The position numbers were made by a program, and so were the translations under genes. A DNA stretch of 64,000 nt, from assembly GCA_029964075.1 (NCBI GenBank), contig CM057150.1, positions 1,488,001 to 1,552,000 on the forward strand. The letters run 5' to 3'. Below, one piece after another: positions 50,901-61,823 of the stretch. The notes under the pieces are model-generated. The model was not told the DNA's origin and did no database searches. It saw nothing but the letters and a program-made list of their open reading frames with translations. This stretch comes from Patiria pectinifera (Eukaryota > Echinodermata > Asteroidea > Valvatida > Asterinidae). Position 1 is the first letter of the stretch; each line of letters opens with the position of its first letter.

Positions 50901-52538
50901 CAGCCGGATATGGTTGCCAAAAGCTCTAATAGAACTTTCCCGTCAGTGCTGGTGTACAAGACTGAACTATACTTCGACTGATTCCTAGCAAAAACCATCA
51001 TGCTATTAAGATTTACTTTATTTTATATATAATCACAAAAAAAGACAACCCGATATGAATTTACCTGCAGCTGGGGGGCTCTGTGCCTTGTCTTTGTCAC
51101 TGATCTGCACCTCTTCATATGCTGACTCCTCAGCAGCTGAAATAAAATAAGTCGCACAGAGTAATGTCAAAACTCCTACAATGTCTACTTTCTTTCTTAA
51201 GTCATCACTTTCTGTAAATGCCTGAGCGTCATCAACTTTCATAAAACAAGACTACACAGACCAGCTTGTACAAGCCTATTTTATTAAAGCTGGTCTACTT
51301 AGGAGTCTCGGTTTTGTAGGGATCTATGTTGTGGGAGTCCTTAGGATCCAAAGAGACCTTTTGGGTCACAGTGAGGTTCAATCACGACTCATTGACAGTC
51401 AGTGAGTCAGTCAGATACAATGAGGACACGAGGCTGAACCACCAAAACTAGATTAAAAGTGTACTCCAATACTCATTAGCTAGTCAGCCTGCTTATTACT
51501 TGGGTCAATATTGGTCAAGACCCCCATTGGTTTGTACACAGTAGGCTAGGAGGTGAGGAAGAAAATTTTGACCATTGGTGACCTCTTAAGCAAAGGGAGG
51601 GTCATTATTGTCATGGCCTTATTGTTAAGGTTAACTCCAGTAGCTGATTTCATGAAACTTTACGCAATGGCTCAACTCCGCTTGCACCACAATTTATTGC
51701 GTTAGCTGCGCAACATTTCACGTTGCGCAACATTGTACTTATGACACATTTCAAGAAAGTATCACAGTGCACAAGTCTGCTACTTGCGCAATATATTATG
51801 GCGTAACTTGCGCAATCAACTTACATGTAGGTGGCGTAAGTTGTGGCGTACGACTGAACATGACCTATTTTACCAGCAAATCGTAAGCGTCATGGAGCCT
51901 GTTATTGCACATCTTATCAAGGTTGATACAAGACACTCACAGCTTCTTGTTTGAAGTAAATGAGTTTCTATTTTACTAGTGACAAATTTTTTTTAGAGTT
52001 GCTGCACGATTCCAAAGAAAGTCGGACAAAATAATTTTCAAAATGGCGGGCTGAGGTGATTCAATGACTGTTTCGTGAACGAATTAATTCATACACAAAC
52101 AGCTGTAGTAAATGTTGTTATATATCCTTGTCCAAGATGTCAAAACATTGCGCAGCTACACCAAGTTTCTTGAAATTGATCGGAAGTTTATGCAGCTGCG
52201 CAAATTTGTTGCGCAAGTCTTACTCATGGCACAAGCTACGGTACGCATATTTCCTGAAATCGGCTGCTGGTCTAAATTACAAGTCTTACTCATAGCACAA
52301 GCTATGCATATTTCCTGAAATCGGCTGCTGGTCTTAATTACACAAACAATGCTTAGCTCCAGTTGAAATTCAAAATGCAAGTTACGAAGATGGCACTTGA
52401 CTGGTCCTCTGGGCTAGCAAAAACTAATCTTTGGAAAACATGTCTAAAGTCAGTCATAAAAAACTGATAAATTGTCATCTGTACCTCTGGATGATGGAGG
52501 AACATATTTCTTGGGTTTCTTCTTTGCTGCATAGTCAT
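44782..52538 (-). CDS. Gene C: ITIM-like cytoplasmic tail of a putative receptor (3' part)
   Basis: Four minus-strand exons join in frame: 52485-52538, 51065-51136, 47496-47551, 44782-44919 (320 nt; 106 codons plus stop). Phases run 1-1, 1-1, 1-0, 0-stop. The product is hydrophilic, starts with a Lys-rich stretch (YAAKKKPKKYVPPSS) typical of sequence just inside the membrane, and holds spaced tyrosine motifs: SAYEEV, DTYASV, LIYAEV, TEYASLDF. SAYEEV and LIYAEV fit the ITIM pattern (S/I/V/L-x-Y-x-x-I/V/L) and TEYASL is ITSM-like. Such tails occur in Ig-superfamily adhesion and inhibitory receptors that recruit SH2 phosphatases or adaptors. The extracellular and TM exons must lie to the right, beyond the retrotransposon or the window, so the family is inferred only from the tail. 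Confidence 0.75.
45605..45835 (-). mobile_element. tRNA-derived SINE, family 2
   Basis: Close match to 13989-14279 (tggatgggatgctagtccat; gctggattcgaacccc), same orientation. No clear target duplication found. In the gene C intron. Confidence 0.85.
47496..47551 (-). CDS. Gene C exon: DTYASV motif
   Basis: 56 nt, phase 1 to 0. SADTYASVGAQQDTSGRV. YASV is an SH2-type Y-x-x-V site but lacks the hydrophobic or Ser residue at -2. Acceptor gatcatttag, donor gtaagt. Confidence 0.72.
48020..50392. repeat. 113-bp satellite array, about 21 copies
   Basis: Head-to-tail units (aataatactccacctttaaa...cactctcctcagctgc) at 113-bp spacing, nearly identical, with T/C-rich plus strand. Variant units recur about 1130 bp apart (tgtcatactgccctgctcccc at 48431 and 49563; gctcccactt near 49125 and 50254), so blocks of ten units have been duplicated. 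It lies in a gene C intron. Repeated 61-codon frames inside are by-products of the unit. Confidence 0.96.
50462..50960 (+). mobile_element. Penelope-like element fragment (GIY-YIG end) with inverted flanks
   Basis: Broken frames read FGTRLKEHH, then SDHAQATGHTIHWTS, then PSMNRDQDYQLVPVYEAIL, the pattern of the C-terminal GIY-YIG endonuclease region of Penelope-like retroelements. It is bounded by 49-bp inverted repeats (50462-50510 and 50912-50960). Stops split it, so it is a relic. Identification is by family memory and needs a profile search. Confidence 0.65.
51065..51136 (-). CDS. Gene C exon: SAYEEV motif
   Basis: 72 nt, phase 1-1. AEESAYEEVQISDKDKAQ with one canonical ITIM (S-A-Y-E-E-V). 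Acceptor ttttatttcag, donor gtaaat. Confidence 0.72.
52485..52538 (-). CDS. Gene C exon: Lys-rich membrane-proximal tail
   Basis: 54 nt, phase 1-1. DYAAKKKPKKYVPPSSR. Acceptor tcttaccatcag, donor gtacag. A Gypsy LTR starts 29 bp upstream of the acceptor. Confidence 0.65.
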
Positions 52539-52567
52539 CTGATGGTAAGACAAAAAAAAATGAATAT

Positions 52568-53202
52568 TGTAATGAAAATAGCCCTTCACCATTACCTTCC
52601 TCCCCACCTTTTATTTTTGGTTTAGCCTGCCCCTCTCATCCATCACATCCCCTGAGCTGAGTGTGTATCAGTCCAGCCAGGCATGCAGCATTTGCATAAT
52701 TCTATTGTAAGCCCCATGTGCATGGAATTTGAACTAGCTACGTGTGCTTCAGTCTGCTGGGTGCTGTGCTAGGGATAGGTTGTCTGTGGAGGGCTGTGCA
52801 GCTTTTGCCTGGGCGTGGCAAGGAAAGGCCTTGATGTAATGACCACGTAAGTTGTAGTGCATGACAACTTTTAAATCCCCCCTGGGTTGGGAGTAGAGTT
52901 ATGGTGCTTTTACCATAAGCTACCCCACTCACACTGACCATCACCGAGCCCCGCCCTTTGAATTTTCTCATAATTAATTGTTTTCCTTGGATTTATTTCT
53001 ACAACAAATTCCTTTATTCGGTACTTTAAGTAAAGAACTTAAATCGTAGTTGCCCCTAAAATTAGAAGTAATTAGTGATAATTAGTAGAAATAAGTAGAC
53101 AAATCCAATCTTTCTTAATACATTTATTTACTTGAAGCCTAAACATCTTCTCTCTCTACCAAGCTATTTGTTTGTCTCGCTGCAGCACCTGACCACGCTA
53201 CA
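52568..53202 (+). repeat. 5' LTR (635 bp)
   Basis: Matches the 3' LTR at both ends (tgtaatgaaaatagccc start; cctgaccacgctaca end) but carries about 200 extra bp in the middle (roughly 52870-53100). Either an insertion here or a deletion in the 3' copy. Confidence 0.92.
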
Positions 53203-53204
53203 AT

Positions 53205-53222
53205 TGGTGGCAGTGGTGGGAT
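53205..53222 (+). promoter_or_regulatory. Primer-binding site
   Basis: TGGTGGCAGTGGTGGGAT begins two bases after the 5' LTR. The leading TGG pairs with a tRNA CCA end. Which tRNA was not determined. Confidence 0.65.
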
Positions 53223-53952
53223 TCCTTTTTTTCAGAGAAACAAAGGCTCAAGTGTTAATCGTAGTTTAAAATAAGTTTAAAATCATGCTAATATTCAAAA
53301 TCTTGTTCATTGTTCATTGTAAGGTAGGCGTAGTTTGAGTAACTTAAATGCTTGGGTTGGAGAGGAGATTGACTCCGCCTTAGTGTGTAAAAATTACTAT
53401 AAAAATAATTGTAAAAAAAAGGGGAAGATTTGCGTACATTCGTCCAAAGAAAGGGCGAATTGACTCCTTGCTTTTGTTAGTTTTGTTCCACCAGACATTA
53501 ACATAGATGGATGTTAATGATATTTGTGATACAGAAGTGGCCAGTGATTTTTCTTTCTTTCCTTGTTTTGTATTGTGAATTTTTGGAATTCTGACAAAAT
53601 CGTGACAGAAAGTTTATGCATAATTGTTAGAGATAACTTGAATACTGTGTTGAATTGTTATGCAATCACTTGTTGGTTGTTAGAGAATTAGCTGTGCTTT
53701 TATCTCAGGTTTTGGGAAACTTATTTTGATGCTGCGTACTGTGTTGTAAAAATCTTGTGGCCAAACAATTTTGTCTCATTTAATTCTACACAGTTTTGCG
53801 GAAGAACAATTTCAGTAGTACTAAATTGCACTTACTAACAAGTAACTAGAATTGAAGAACAAGGTAAAGGCGAGTACGTAACATTAAGACAGTCAATCAG
53901 AGCTTTAGAAGCTGAGATTGACGAAGCTTATGATAAGCATCAGGGTAACTCG

Positions 53953-55240
53953 GTGATGGTCGAGGGGGTTGGTCAAGACTCTCCAAGTGTTTTTCCTTTT
54001 ATGCAGTCCTCCACCACAGCACCCGAGGCAGACTCCACTAATGGGGAGTCATTACAGACTACTTATGTGCCGAGCACATTTGTTAGACTGTCTAATGTGG
54101 CAAATGCAGGTAACGATACCGTGCCGAATCAGCAGGGTTTGTTACCAGCAGATTCAGTTAGGGAGAAGGTAGCATTTGATGAGAATGTGAAAAATGTACA
54201 TGGTCCTCCATGTACCGGTAGTTACTCAAAACCACTCCACACTTCTACACTAACATGTAGAGCGAAAAACCCTTTCGCCCCTTCGGCATTTGCCTAGTGG
54301 TGGACGCACCGGTAGTCCTTCACCACCACTCTGTGTTTCCATGCCAGTATCCAGTTCAAAAAACCCATTCACTCCTCCTCCGTCTTATCATTCTAGGGCC
54401 AATCAGATGTGTACTGCCTCGTGTAGTACCGAAAGTAGTTCATTACGAGAACCCAAGCCTGTTGTCATGCCCGAGTCTTTCGATGGTGTATCACTTACCT
54501 TTGAAGATTGGTTGACAAATTTTGAGATTTGTTGCAAGATACCGGTAAATGGCTGGACAGACACCAAAAAATGTTCATTTTTAGCTGTCAAGTTAAGAGG
54601 AGCAGCTTTGCATGTGTTCACAGACTTACCGGTGGAGAAACATAACAAATATGCGAGTGTTGTACAGTCATAAAGGAATAGGTTTGACAGGTCTCACCAA
54701 ACTGAGCTGTATAAGGTTGAGGGCAAGGGTAAGGAAGTCAGGTGAAAGTCTATCTGAGCTGGCTGGTGCCATACGTAGACTGACTAATCAGGCTTATCCT
54801 GGGATTTCAGTTGAGGTTAGGGAGGATCTGGCCAAAGATCAGTTCAGAGAAGCTTTGGACTCTTGTCATACCCGTCTGCAGATAAGACGGCGTAAACCAT
54901 CAAGTTTAGATGAGGCACTGTCCTGGGCAATGGAGGAAGAGATGTTGCTCTCTCTGGAAGAAAGGAGAACAAACTCACCAGCTGGTGTTCAGGTTTTGAA
55001 AAGTTCCGGCAGTCCTGGGAAAAAGATTAGTGCCCCTATGTCTGTTGCAGATGGTATCAAGAAAGACCGAAAAAGTGAAGATGACCGTTTTGTCAAACTC
55101 AGTAAGAAAGTTGATGATCTCATAGGGATGGCTGAATCATTGAAGATGAAAAACAAAATTTCTCATGAGAATAGGGAAATTGTTTTGCTGGACGTGTAAG
55201 AAAAAAGGTCACGTCCGTGCAAACTGTCCAGATAACCAAT
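53953..55240 (+). pseudogene. gag remnant with CCHC zinc knuckle
   Basis: Three overlapping partial frames (53953-54297, 54290-54673, 54612-55199) show a broken gag. The middle one has a capsid-like stretch (PESFDGVSLTFEDWLTNFE). A zinc knuckle of CX2CX4HX4C spacing (CWTCKKKGHVRANC) sits near 55183-55226 in yet another frame. At least three frame changes; not translatable as one protein. Confidence 0.8.
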
Positions 55241-55369
55241 ACACTAACACTACACATACTAACAAACCAGATAACACTTCCGGTGTATCCGGTTCGGAAA
55301 ACTAAGTTCGGCTAATAAGGGGGTCGACTCTTGGCCGGGAGAAGTTGGAAAGACCCAGAGTAGAGATTT

Positions 55370-55445
55370 TGAGGGACAGTCTGTGTTTGTCCAAGGTCGA
55401 GTGTACAGTCAGGATGTTCAATTTCTGGTCGATACTGGGTAAAAT
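55370..55445 (+). pseudogene. Truncated aspartic protease remnant
   Basis: A short stretch ends FLVDTG, the start of a retroviral-type protease active site, then a stop. The rest of the protease and the N-terminal RT are missing before the RT frame starts at about 55470. Confidence 0.55.
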
Positions 55446-55489
55446 GATGAATTCATCAGAGGGTTGAGGTACAGCGACAGCTAGATGAA

Positions 55490-56794
55490 ATGCTTGGGCA
55501 GGGGGTGGTTCGACCATCTCACAGCCCCTGTGCCTCTTCGGTTGTTCTGGTCAGAAAAAAAGATGATAGCTTGAGGTTTTGCATTGATTATAGGCATCTC
55601 AACCAGGTGACCAATAAAGATGCATATCCCCTGCCCCGGATTGATGACAGTCTAGACGCTCTTGCCGGTTCCTGCTGGTTTTCTACTCTCGACCTAGCGT
55701 CTGGATATTGGCAGACGGAAGTGCATCCTTATGACCGTGAGAAAACTGCCTTTACAACAGGTACTGGGTTATACGAGTTCAATGTGCTCCCTTTTGGACT
55801 GTGCAATGCCCCAAGTACGTTCGAGAGGTTGATGGAGGTTGTCTTACAGGGTCTTCAGTGGGAAGTTTGTCTCATCTACCTGGATGATATTATCATCTAT
55901 TCCAAGGGATTTGACGAACATTTAGACCGGTTGTCGAGGGTATTGAGTGCACTCCAAGGAGCAGGCTTAAAGCTGAAGTCTAAGAAATGTGTTCTTACAC
56001 GTCAGGAAGTCACCTATTTTGGCCATGTTGTTTCCTCTGACGGAATTGCTACTGACCCTGCAAAAACACAACGAATCCAGGAATGGCCTACTCCATGTAA
56101 CCTCATCGATGTTCGTAGCTTCCTTGGCATTTGTTCTTACTATCGGAAGTTCATCGTTGACTTTGCTCACATTGCTGAACCTCTACATCGACTGACACAG
56201 AAAAATGCAAAATTCATCTGGACAGATGAGTGCAGCCGGGCATTTGAAGATCTGAAACGCAAGCTGACAACTGCTCCAGTGTTGGCCTATCCTGACTTCA
56301 ACCTACCTTTTGTGTTGGATACAGATGCCAGTAATAAGGATATAGGTGCCGTCTTGTCCCAAATCCATCACGGGAAAGAACAAGTCATAGCCTACACAAG
56401 TCGTACCCTCAACAAAGCAGAACAACAGTACAGCGTCACCAGGAGAGAGTTGCTGGCAGTTGTTAATTTTGTTCGACACTTTAAACATTACCTCTATGGA
56501 CAACGTTTTCCGCTGCGTACTGATCATGGTTCTCTGCGGTGGTTATTCAGCTTCAAAGATCCAGAAGGGCAAGTCGCACGCTGGTTGGATAAACGCAACA
56601 CTTTTGAATTTGACATCCAGCATCGACCTGGTACCAAACACCGTAACGCAGATGCGCTGCCCAGATATCCATCAGTGACTGGGGAGTGTAATGGCATTTC
56701 TCTACCTTGCGGGGACATTGACAAAATAAGCAGGGCACAGCAAGATGATCCAATTCTGGCACCGATTATCAAGTGGAAGAAGGCGGGGCAATGA
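55490..56794 (+). pseudogene. Reverse transcriptase and RNase H region of Gypsy pol
   Basis: 434 codons open. Opens with GVVRPSHSPCASSVVLV; RT motifs include DYRHLN, FNVLPFGLCNAP and YLDDIIIYSK (the YxDD metal site). RNase H begins at VLDTDASNKDIGAVLSQ, and the RT-RH tail ends near RNADALPR. RT and RNase H catalytic motifs survive, but the parent polyprotein is cut on both sides. Confidence 0.92.
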
Positions 56795-56809
56795 CCAGAT
56801 AGTACATCT

Positions 56810-58108
56810 ATTGGTGGCTTAGACCGACGAACCAAGGGCTACTGGTTCCAGTGGGACCAACCGGAGCTTCGTCAGGGCTGCCTCTATCGGCGCTGGACCA
56901 ACGATACTGGCAACGGATCTCGCCTGTTACTTGTCATCCCTGACTCACTTCAACAACAGATCATGGCAGCAGCTCATGACGAGCCGGGCGGTGGTCATCT
57001 GGGTATAGCCAAAACAATCCCAAAGGTCAAAAATAAGTACTACTGGATTGGGTGTAGTAAGGATGTCAAAATTTGGATTCGACAGTGTCCTCAGTGTCAG
57101 AGCAGGAAGTCCCCAAATCCAAAACGGCGAGCTAATCTTGTTCAAGTTCCAGTTGGTGCACCGATGGAAAAGTTGGCTCTATTCTCAGTGACCAGGGAAC
57201 AAATTTTGAATTCGCTTTATTTCAGCAAGTCTGTCATCTACTGGGGATCAATAAAACAAGAACAACAGCATACCACCCTCAATCCGACGGCATTGTGGAG
57301 CGCTTTAACAGAACTCTACAAGCCATGATCGCCGCAAATGTCAGAGATGACCAAACAGATTGGGATGACCACTTGCCACACATCATGATGGCTTACCGCT
57401 CCAGTGAACATGCTTCCACCAAAGCAACGCTAAACTTCCTCATGTTCGGTCGGGAGATCAACATCCCTCTTGATTTGCTAGCAGGGGAAGACCCAAACCA
57501 ACAGCAGCAGACCAGTGACACCTATGCTCTGAAAGTCCAGCACAACCTGAGGGAGGCATACAAGAGAATCCGGATCCACTAACACGCTGCACAGGAACGA
57601 CAGAAACGACACTATGACTTGAAGAAAATGGGAGATCCCTTTCGAGAAGGCGATCTTGTCTGGCTCTACACCTTCAGGAAGAAACGTGGTCGTAGTCCCA
57701 AACTGCAGACATTTTGGAAGGGCCCCTATAAGATCACCCAAAAACTGTCTGATGCCAATTATCGCATACAAGGTACACATGGAGGGCGCTCACAAATCGT
57801 ACACTTCGACTGGCTCAAACCATACCAGCAGCGGGAGACATTGGACAGTTCTAGCAGTGATGCAACAGTTCCAGAGGAGAGAAGTCAACTTGAAGAGAGA
57901 TTCTCCTGATCCAGATGAGTCCATGTCACCTATTCCAATGTGGAACAGTCCACCAGACATTCAGTCGACCAGGGCGGATGACGTATTACCTGATCTGGAT
58001 GCTGCAGCTCTCGATCATGTGATTCAACCAGCTACTACTAGACGCGGCAGAGTACGTAACCCCCCAGCCTGGATGAGACAAGGCGACTATGAACTTTATG
58101 AACTCTAA
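56810..58108 (+). pseudogene. Integrase remnant with GPY/F module
   Basis: Zn-binding HHCC part (GGGHLGIAKT, CPQCQSRK) is followed by a jump near 57175-57195 where the first part of the catalytic core is missing. Core remnants (ERFNRTLQAM) resume in another frame. A stop interrupts at 57580. The C-terminal FWKGPYKI (GPY/F) module follows at about 57712. The final frame closes at 58106-58108. Confidence 0.85.
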
Positions 58109-58651
58109 AGTTGTGGTGGGTTTAACTTACATTTCCAAAACAGAATGTAACTAATTTTGGCAGACTTTGGTAAGTTACTGTGAATCGTGATTTAGACCGA
58201 CCTGCAATTGTCACTTGTGCATGCATTGTTAATACTAAAATTTAAATGTACCTACCTGTAATGTGATCAGCAGAAGAGACGTCTATAAACAAACTTCGAC
58301 ACCGAATAATTGTACATAATTTACTATTTAAGTATGATAAAATTGCTTATCGTCTTTGATTATAAGTAAGTTTAATTGGGGCAAATTACGTAAACAGAGT
58401 ACTCTTAGTTATTATATAAGAACAAATGTAAGTTAAGTACATGTATAACCATTTTTGAGGCAAGACCTATAAGAACAAGTGTAAGTTAAGTATAACCAAT
58501 TTTGCGGCTAGACCACTAATTATTTACAAAATAATGTTCATTGCATCTAACAAGTTTTATCGTCTTGTATACTTTGTAGATTACCTGAGCTGGATAGATT
58601 GCACCTAGCGTTGGCGGTTGGTGGAGTGAAGACGTGAGGACACGTCTTCAC

Positions 58652-58662
58652 GGAGAGGGGGG
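58652..58662 (+). promoter_or_regulatory. Polypurine tract
   Basis: ggagagggggg lies three bases before the 3' LTR, where plus-strand priming occurs in LTR elements. Confidence 0.7.
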
Positions 58663-58665
58663 ATG

Positions 58666-59094
58666 TGTAATGAAAATAGCCCTTCATCATTACCTTCCTC
58701 CCCATCTATTTTTGGTTTAGCCTGCCCCTCTCATCCATCACATCCCCTGAGCTGAGTGTGTATCAGTCCAGCCAGGCATGCAGCATTTGCATAATTCTTT
58801 TGCAAAGCCCCATGCATGTGCATGGAATTTGAACTAGCGATGTGCGCTTCAGTCTCCAGGGTGCTGTGCTAGGGATAGGACGTCTGTGGAGGGCTGTGCA
58901 GCTTTTGCCTGGGCGTGGCAAGGAAAGGCCTTGATGTAATGACCACGTAAGTTGTAGTGCATGACAACTTAATTAAATCCACTCACTTTCCAATCTCCGA
59001 TCTTTCTTAATAAATTTATTTACTTGAAGCCTAAACATCTCCTTTCTCTACCAAGTTATTTGTTTGTCTCGCTGCGGCACCTGACCACGCTACA
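58666..59094 (+). repeat. 3' LTR (429 bp)
   Basis: Pairs with the 5' LTR, with scattered substitutions and one large indel. Followed by atat, the target-site duplication. Confidence 0.92.
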
Positions 59095-59823
59095 ATATCA
59101 ATGAGATTAGAATCTTATAAATGGGCTTGGTTGGTGGCCTCAGGCTACGTCCTTAGGACGTCGGCTGAGGCCGTACGCTGGTACGGTACCATTGCAAATG
59201 ATCGTGTGCGGCTGTACGTGCACGCATCACACTGTATTACCGTGCGACACAGTGATTTTTCCATGTCACATGTCAATGTTTAACCTTTTGTCCAGCCGGA
59301 AAAGGCTCTGATCAGTGTTATGGCCCGTGTTTCTACCATTGAAACACTCCGATAACGACTGGTGAAAGAGTTCAAAACTACGTTCGCGATGATTTTTACG
59401 TGCCATTTCCATTGACTTTTCAAAATTATGATTGAAATAAAATGACATTTTCTGGACAAATCGTTACAAAATTAAATTTTGGGTGACACGTAAGAAAATT
59501 GGAAATTTCGTTGGAAAATTCAAAAAGTCGGATTTCCGATTAAAATCGGAAACGTTTCATCTGTGGTCTTAATTCATAAGATGGAATATGTGTCGGCATG
59601 ATGTAAATTCAATATTGGATTCTGCCCTTTACCCACATATTTTAGCAAACACTGTACACTCAGTGTTGTTCCGATCACTTGGGTGATTGTGGCTGGTAAC
59701 TCACAATTACTCAGGACAACTCTGAGTATACAGTGTTTATAAAATATATCTGTGAAGGGCAAAACCCATTGAATTCTCACCCTAATTACTCGGCCATAGT
59801 TTGCAACTACACATGCACCTATG
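59095..59823. other. No feature recognised
   Basis: Right flank of the retrotransposon. Expected to be gene C intron, but no minus-strand exon with fitting phase was recognised. Confidence 0.4.
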
Positions 59824-59961
59824 CAGTGGCGTCCCCCCCCCCCCCCCCCTGAGATTTTGAGTTAAAAAAATTATCATTGATCTACATAACGCCCCCCCAT
59901 GAAATGTTCCAGCCCCCCCAGCGATCCCCCCCCCACTGAAAAATTCCTGGCTACGCCACTG
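59824..59961. mobile_element. hAT-like MITE (CAGTGGCG ends)
   Basis: CAGTGGCG at the left end and CGCCACTG at the right, flanked by cacctatg and cgcctatg (7/8 match). 138 bp, mostly C-runs. Confidence 0.75.
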
Positions 59962-60509
59962 CGCCTATGCAAGGGCGTTGATCGACTCTCAAAATGGGGG
60001 GAGTTATACATGTATGTGACCGGATGATACGAAATGAGTCTTAAAGTCATTTTTTGTCACTTTTACATTTTCACACGCGGTATGAAGCACATAATTTGCC
60101 CTTCAGTTTTATTTACCACTCAGTTTAACATCTGAATTCATGCAGATGTTATATGGGGAAAAAGGTTGACTGTTCCTACAGATTTTCATTGTGTAAGGTT
60201 ATATTAAATGGCTTACTACTCAAAACTAGTTCTGGTGACGTGACTCATTTTGTTGGGTCGGGTCACATCACCTTGATCAGAACTAATGTGCAAGCCAAGT
60301 GTGAAATGCACAGCTCTTATAGCGTGGGGTTTTGGGGAATTTTTTAAAAAGATTTTAGATGCTGCGCGGTGTGATCTGAGGCAATTTCTGACCACTTTAA
60401 TCATTTTTTTTAAACCAAAAGATCATCACTTAAATATCATTTTCGAGTTTGGAGTGAATCAGCTATTCTGAGCTATTTAGTGGAGCTGCTAAGCGAAAAA
60501 TCGTGCACT

Positions 60510-61165
60510 TTGTGGTAAAAGCATGAAATTTGGCATGTGGGGTCAAAATGGGCTAAAAATCATTTTAAGATCGGGACCCATCCTGGATCTTGCCCATTTT
60601 GGGGGCAGAGCTTGTTTTTTTCAAAAAAGGGGTTGCAAACAATACAAACTCATGAAAACTGTATTTGACATCAAATTTCCTTGTTTTTTTATGGTTTGAA
60701 ATAAACTTAAACATAAAATATAACATTCTAGCACTCTAACACCTGTTAATTTTCCACCCATTTTGTGGGCGTGGTCTAAATGGTAAAAGAGGCGGTATAT
60801 ATTAGCAGTTTGGTTCTAATATGGAAAACATCATTCAGTTTGGTGGTAAAATTCTGAAACTTGGCATGTCCAATTGAAATGGGCGAACATAATTTTCAGA
60901 GGTGAACGCATTTTGGATCTTGCCCATGGGGGGGGGGGGGGGGGCGGAGCTTGATTTTTTAAAAAGGGGAGTGCAAAAAAAGAAAACTCAGAAAACTGTA
61001 TTTTACATTCACTTTGTTTCTCATGCTTTGAAAAAAAGTGGATGTAAATTCTAACATTCTAACACGTGTTATTTTCACCATTTTGCGGGCGTGGCCTAAA
61101 TATGTAAAGAGGCGGTACATTACAGCATCTTGATTCAAACGAAGGAAAATCATCATTTTTGCTGG
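60510..61165. repeat. Two tandem copies of a ~330-bp dispersed repeat
   Basis: Both copies hold catgaaatttggcatg-like, ggatcttgcccat and gggcgtgg blocks. A reverse-oriented copy runs off the window at 63888-64000. Related blocks appear in the gene A intron near 11050. Confidence 0.82.
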
Positions 61166-61336
61166 TAAAAACACAACTTTTCCAACAGTTAACTATGTTT
61201 ACCATACACTATAAAGATAAGTTTAAACGGTTGCAAGACTAATTGTTGCCCTTTAGGGGTGGAGCTACATTTTAAAGTAGGCGGCTATAGAAAAAAAATC
61301 ATATCTAAATTGGTATGATTGTCTACAAGTAACTTA

Positions 61337-61823
61337 CACAGGGTGAGTCAAAAAAAAGGAAACCCAAATGGCAGGACAAATTTTTTTAAATGAAGTTCTG
61401 CATGTAGCACTATCAAAATCAAGATATGAAAGCCCAATTTATAAGCTTTGTTTTAGTACAAGAATCATTCAAATCACTTATGTACTTTGCAAGTTACAGA
61501 ATTTTAAACACAAACACCGTCTTAAAAGTTCTGTCAGCAAAACAAAAACACTTCACATATAGGGGGATGCGCTGGAATTGTTTTCGTTTTGCTGAAAGAA
61601 CACACACCATTTTTTGTGATACGTGGACAGAACTTTAAAACAGTGGTTGTGTTTAAAATTCCGTAACTTGAAAAGTACATATGAGTGATTTGAATGATTC
61701 TTGTACTAAAAGAAAGCTTATGAATCGGCTTTCATATCCTAGATTTTGAAAGTACTACATGCAAAACGTTATTAAGAAAATGGTCCCGCCATTTGGGTTT
61801 CCTTTTTTTCCACTCACCCTGTA
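61337..61823. mobile_element. Mariner-like foldback MITE (TA target)
   Basis: Termini CACAGGGTGAGTC and the complement of TACAGGGTGAGTG, with TA on both sides (61335-61336, 61824-61825). The element folds over nearly its full length (arms about 200 bp). 487 bp, no transposase. Confidence 0.85.

Larger units (their letters stand above)
52568..59094 (+). mobile_element. Degenerate Ty3/Gypsy LTR retrotransposon
   Basis: 6.5 kb, bounded by LTRs (52568-53202, 58666-59094) that start TGTAATG and end CTACA, flanked by a target-site duplication ATAT (or AATAT, since one A is shared with the LTR end). Internal order: PBS, gag with zinc knuckle, protease remnant, RT, RNase H, integrase, polypurine tract. 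RT before integrase places it in Gypsy. Frameshifts and internal deletions (most of the protease, much of the integrase core) make it non-autonomous. It lies antisense to gene C. Confidence 0.93.
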
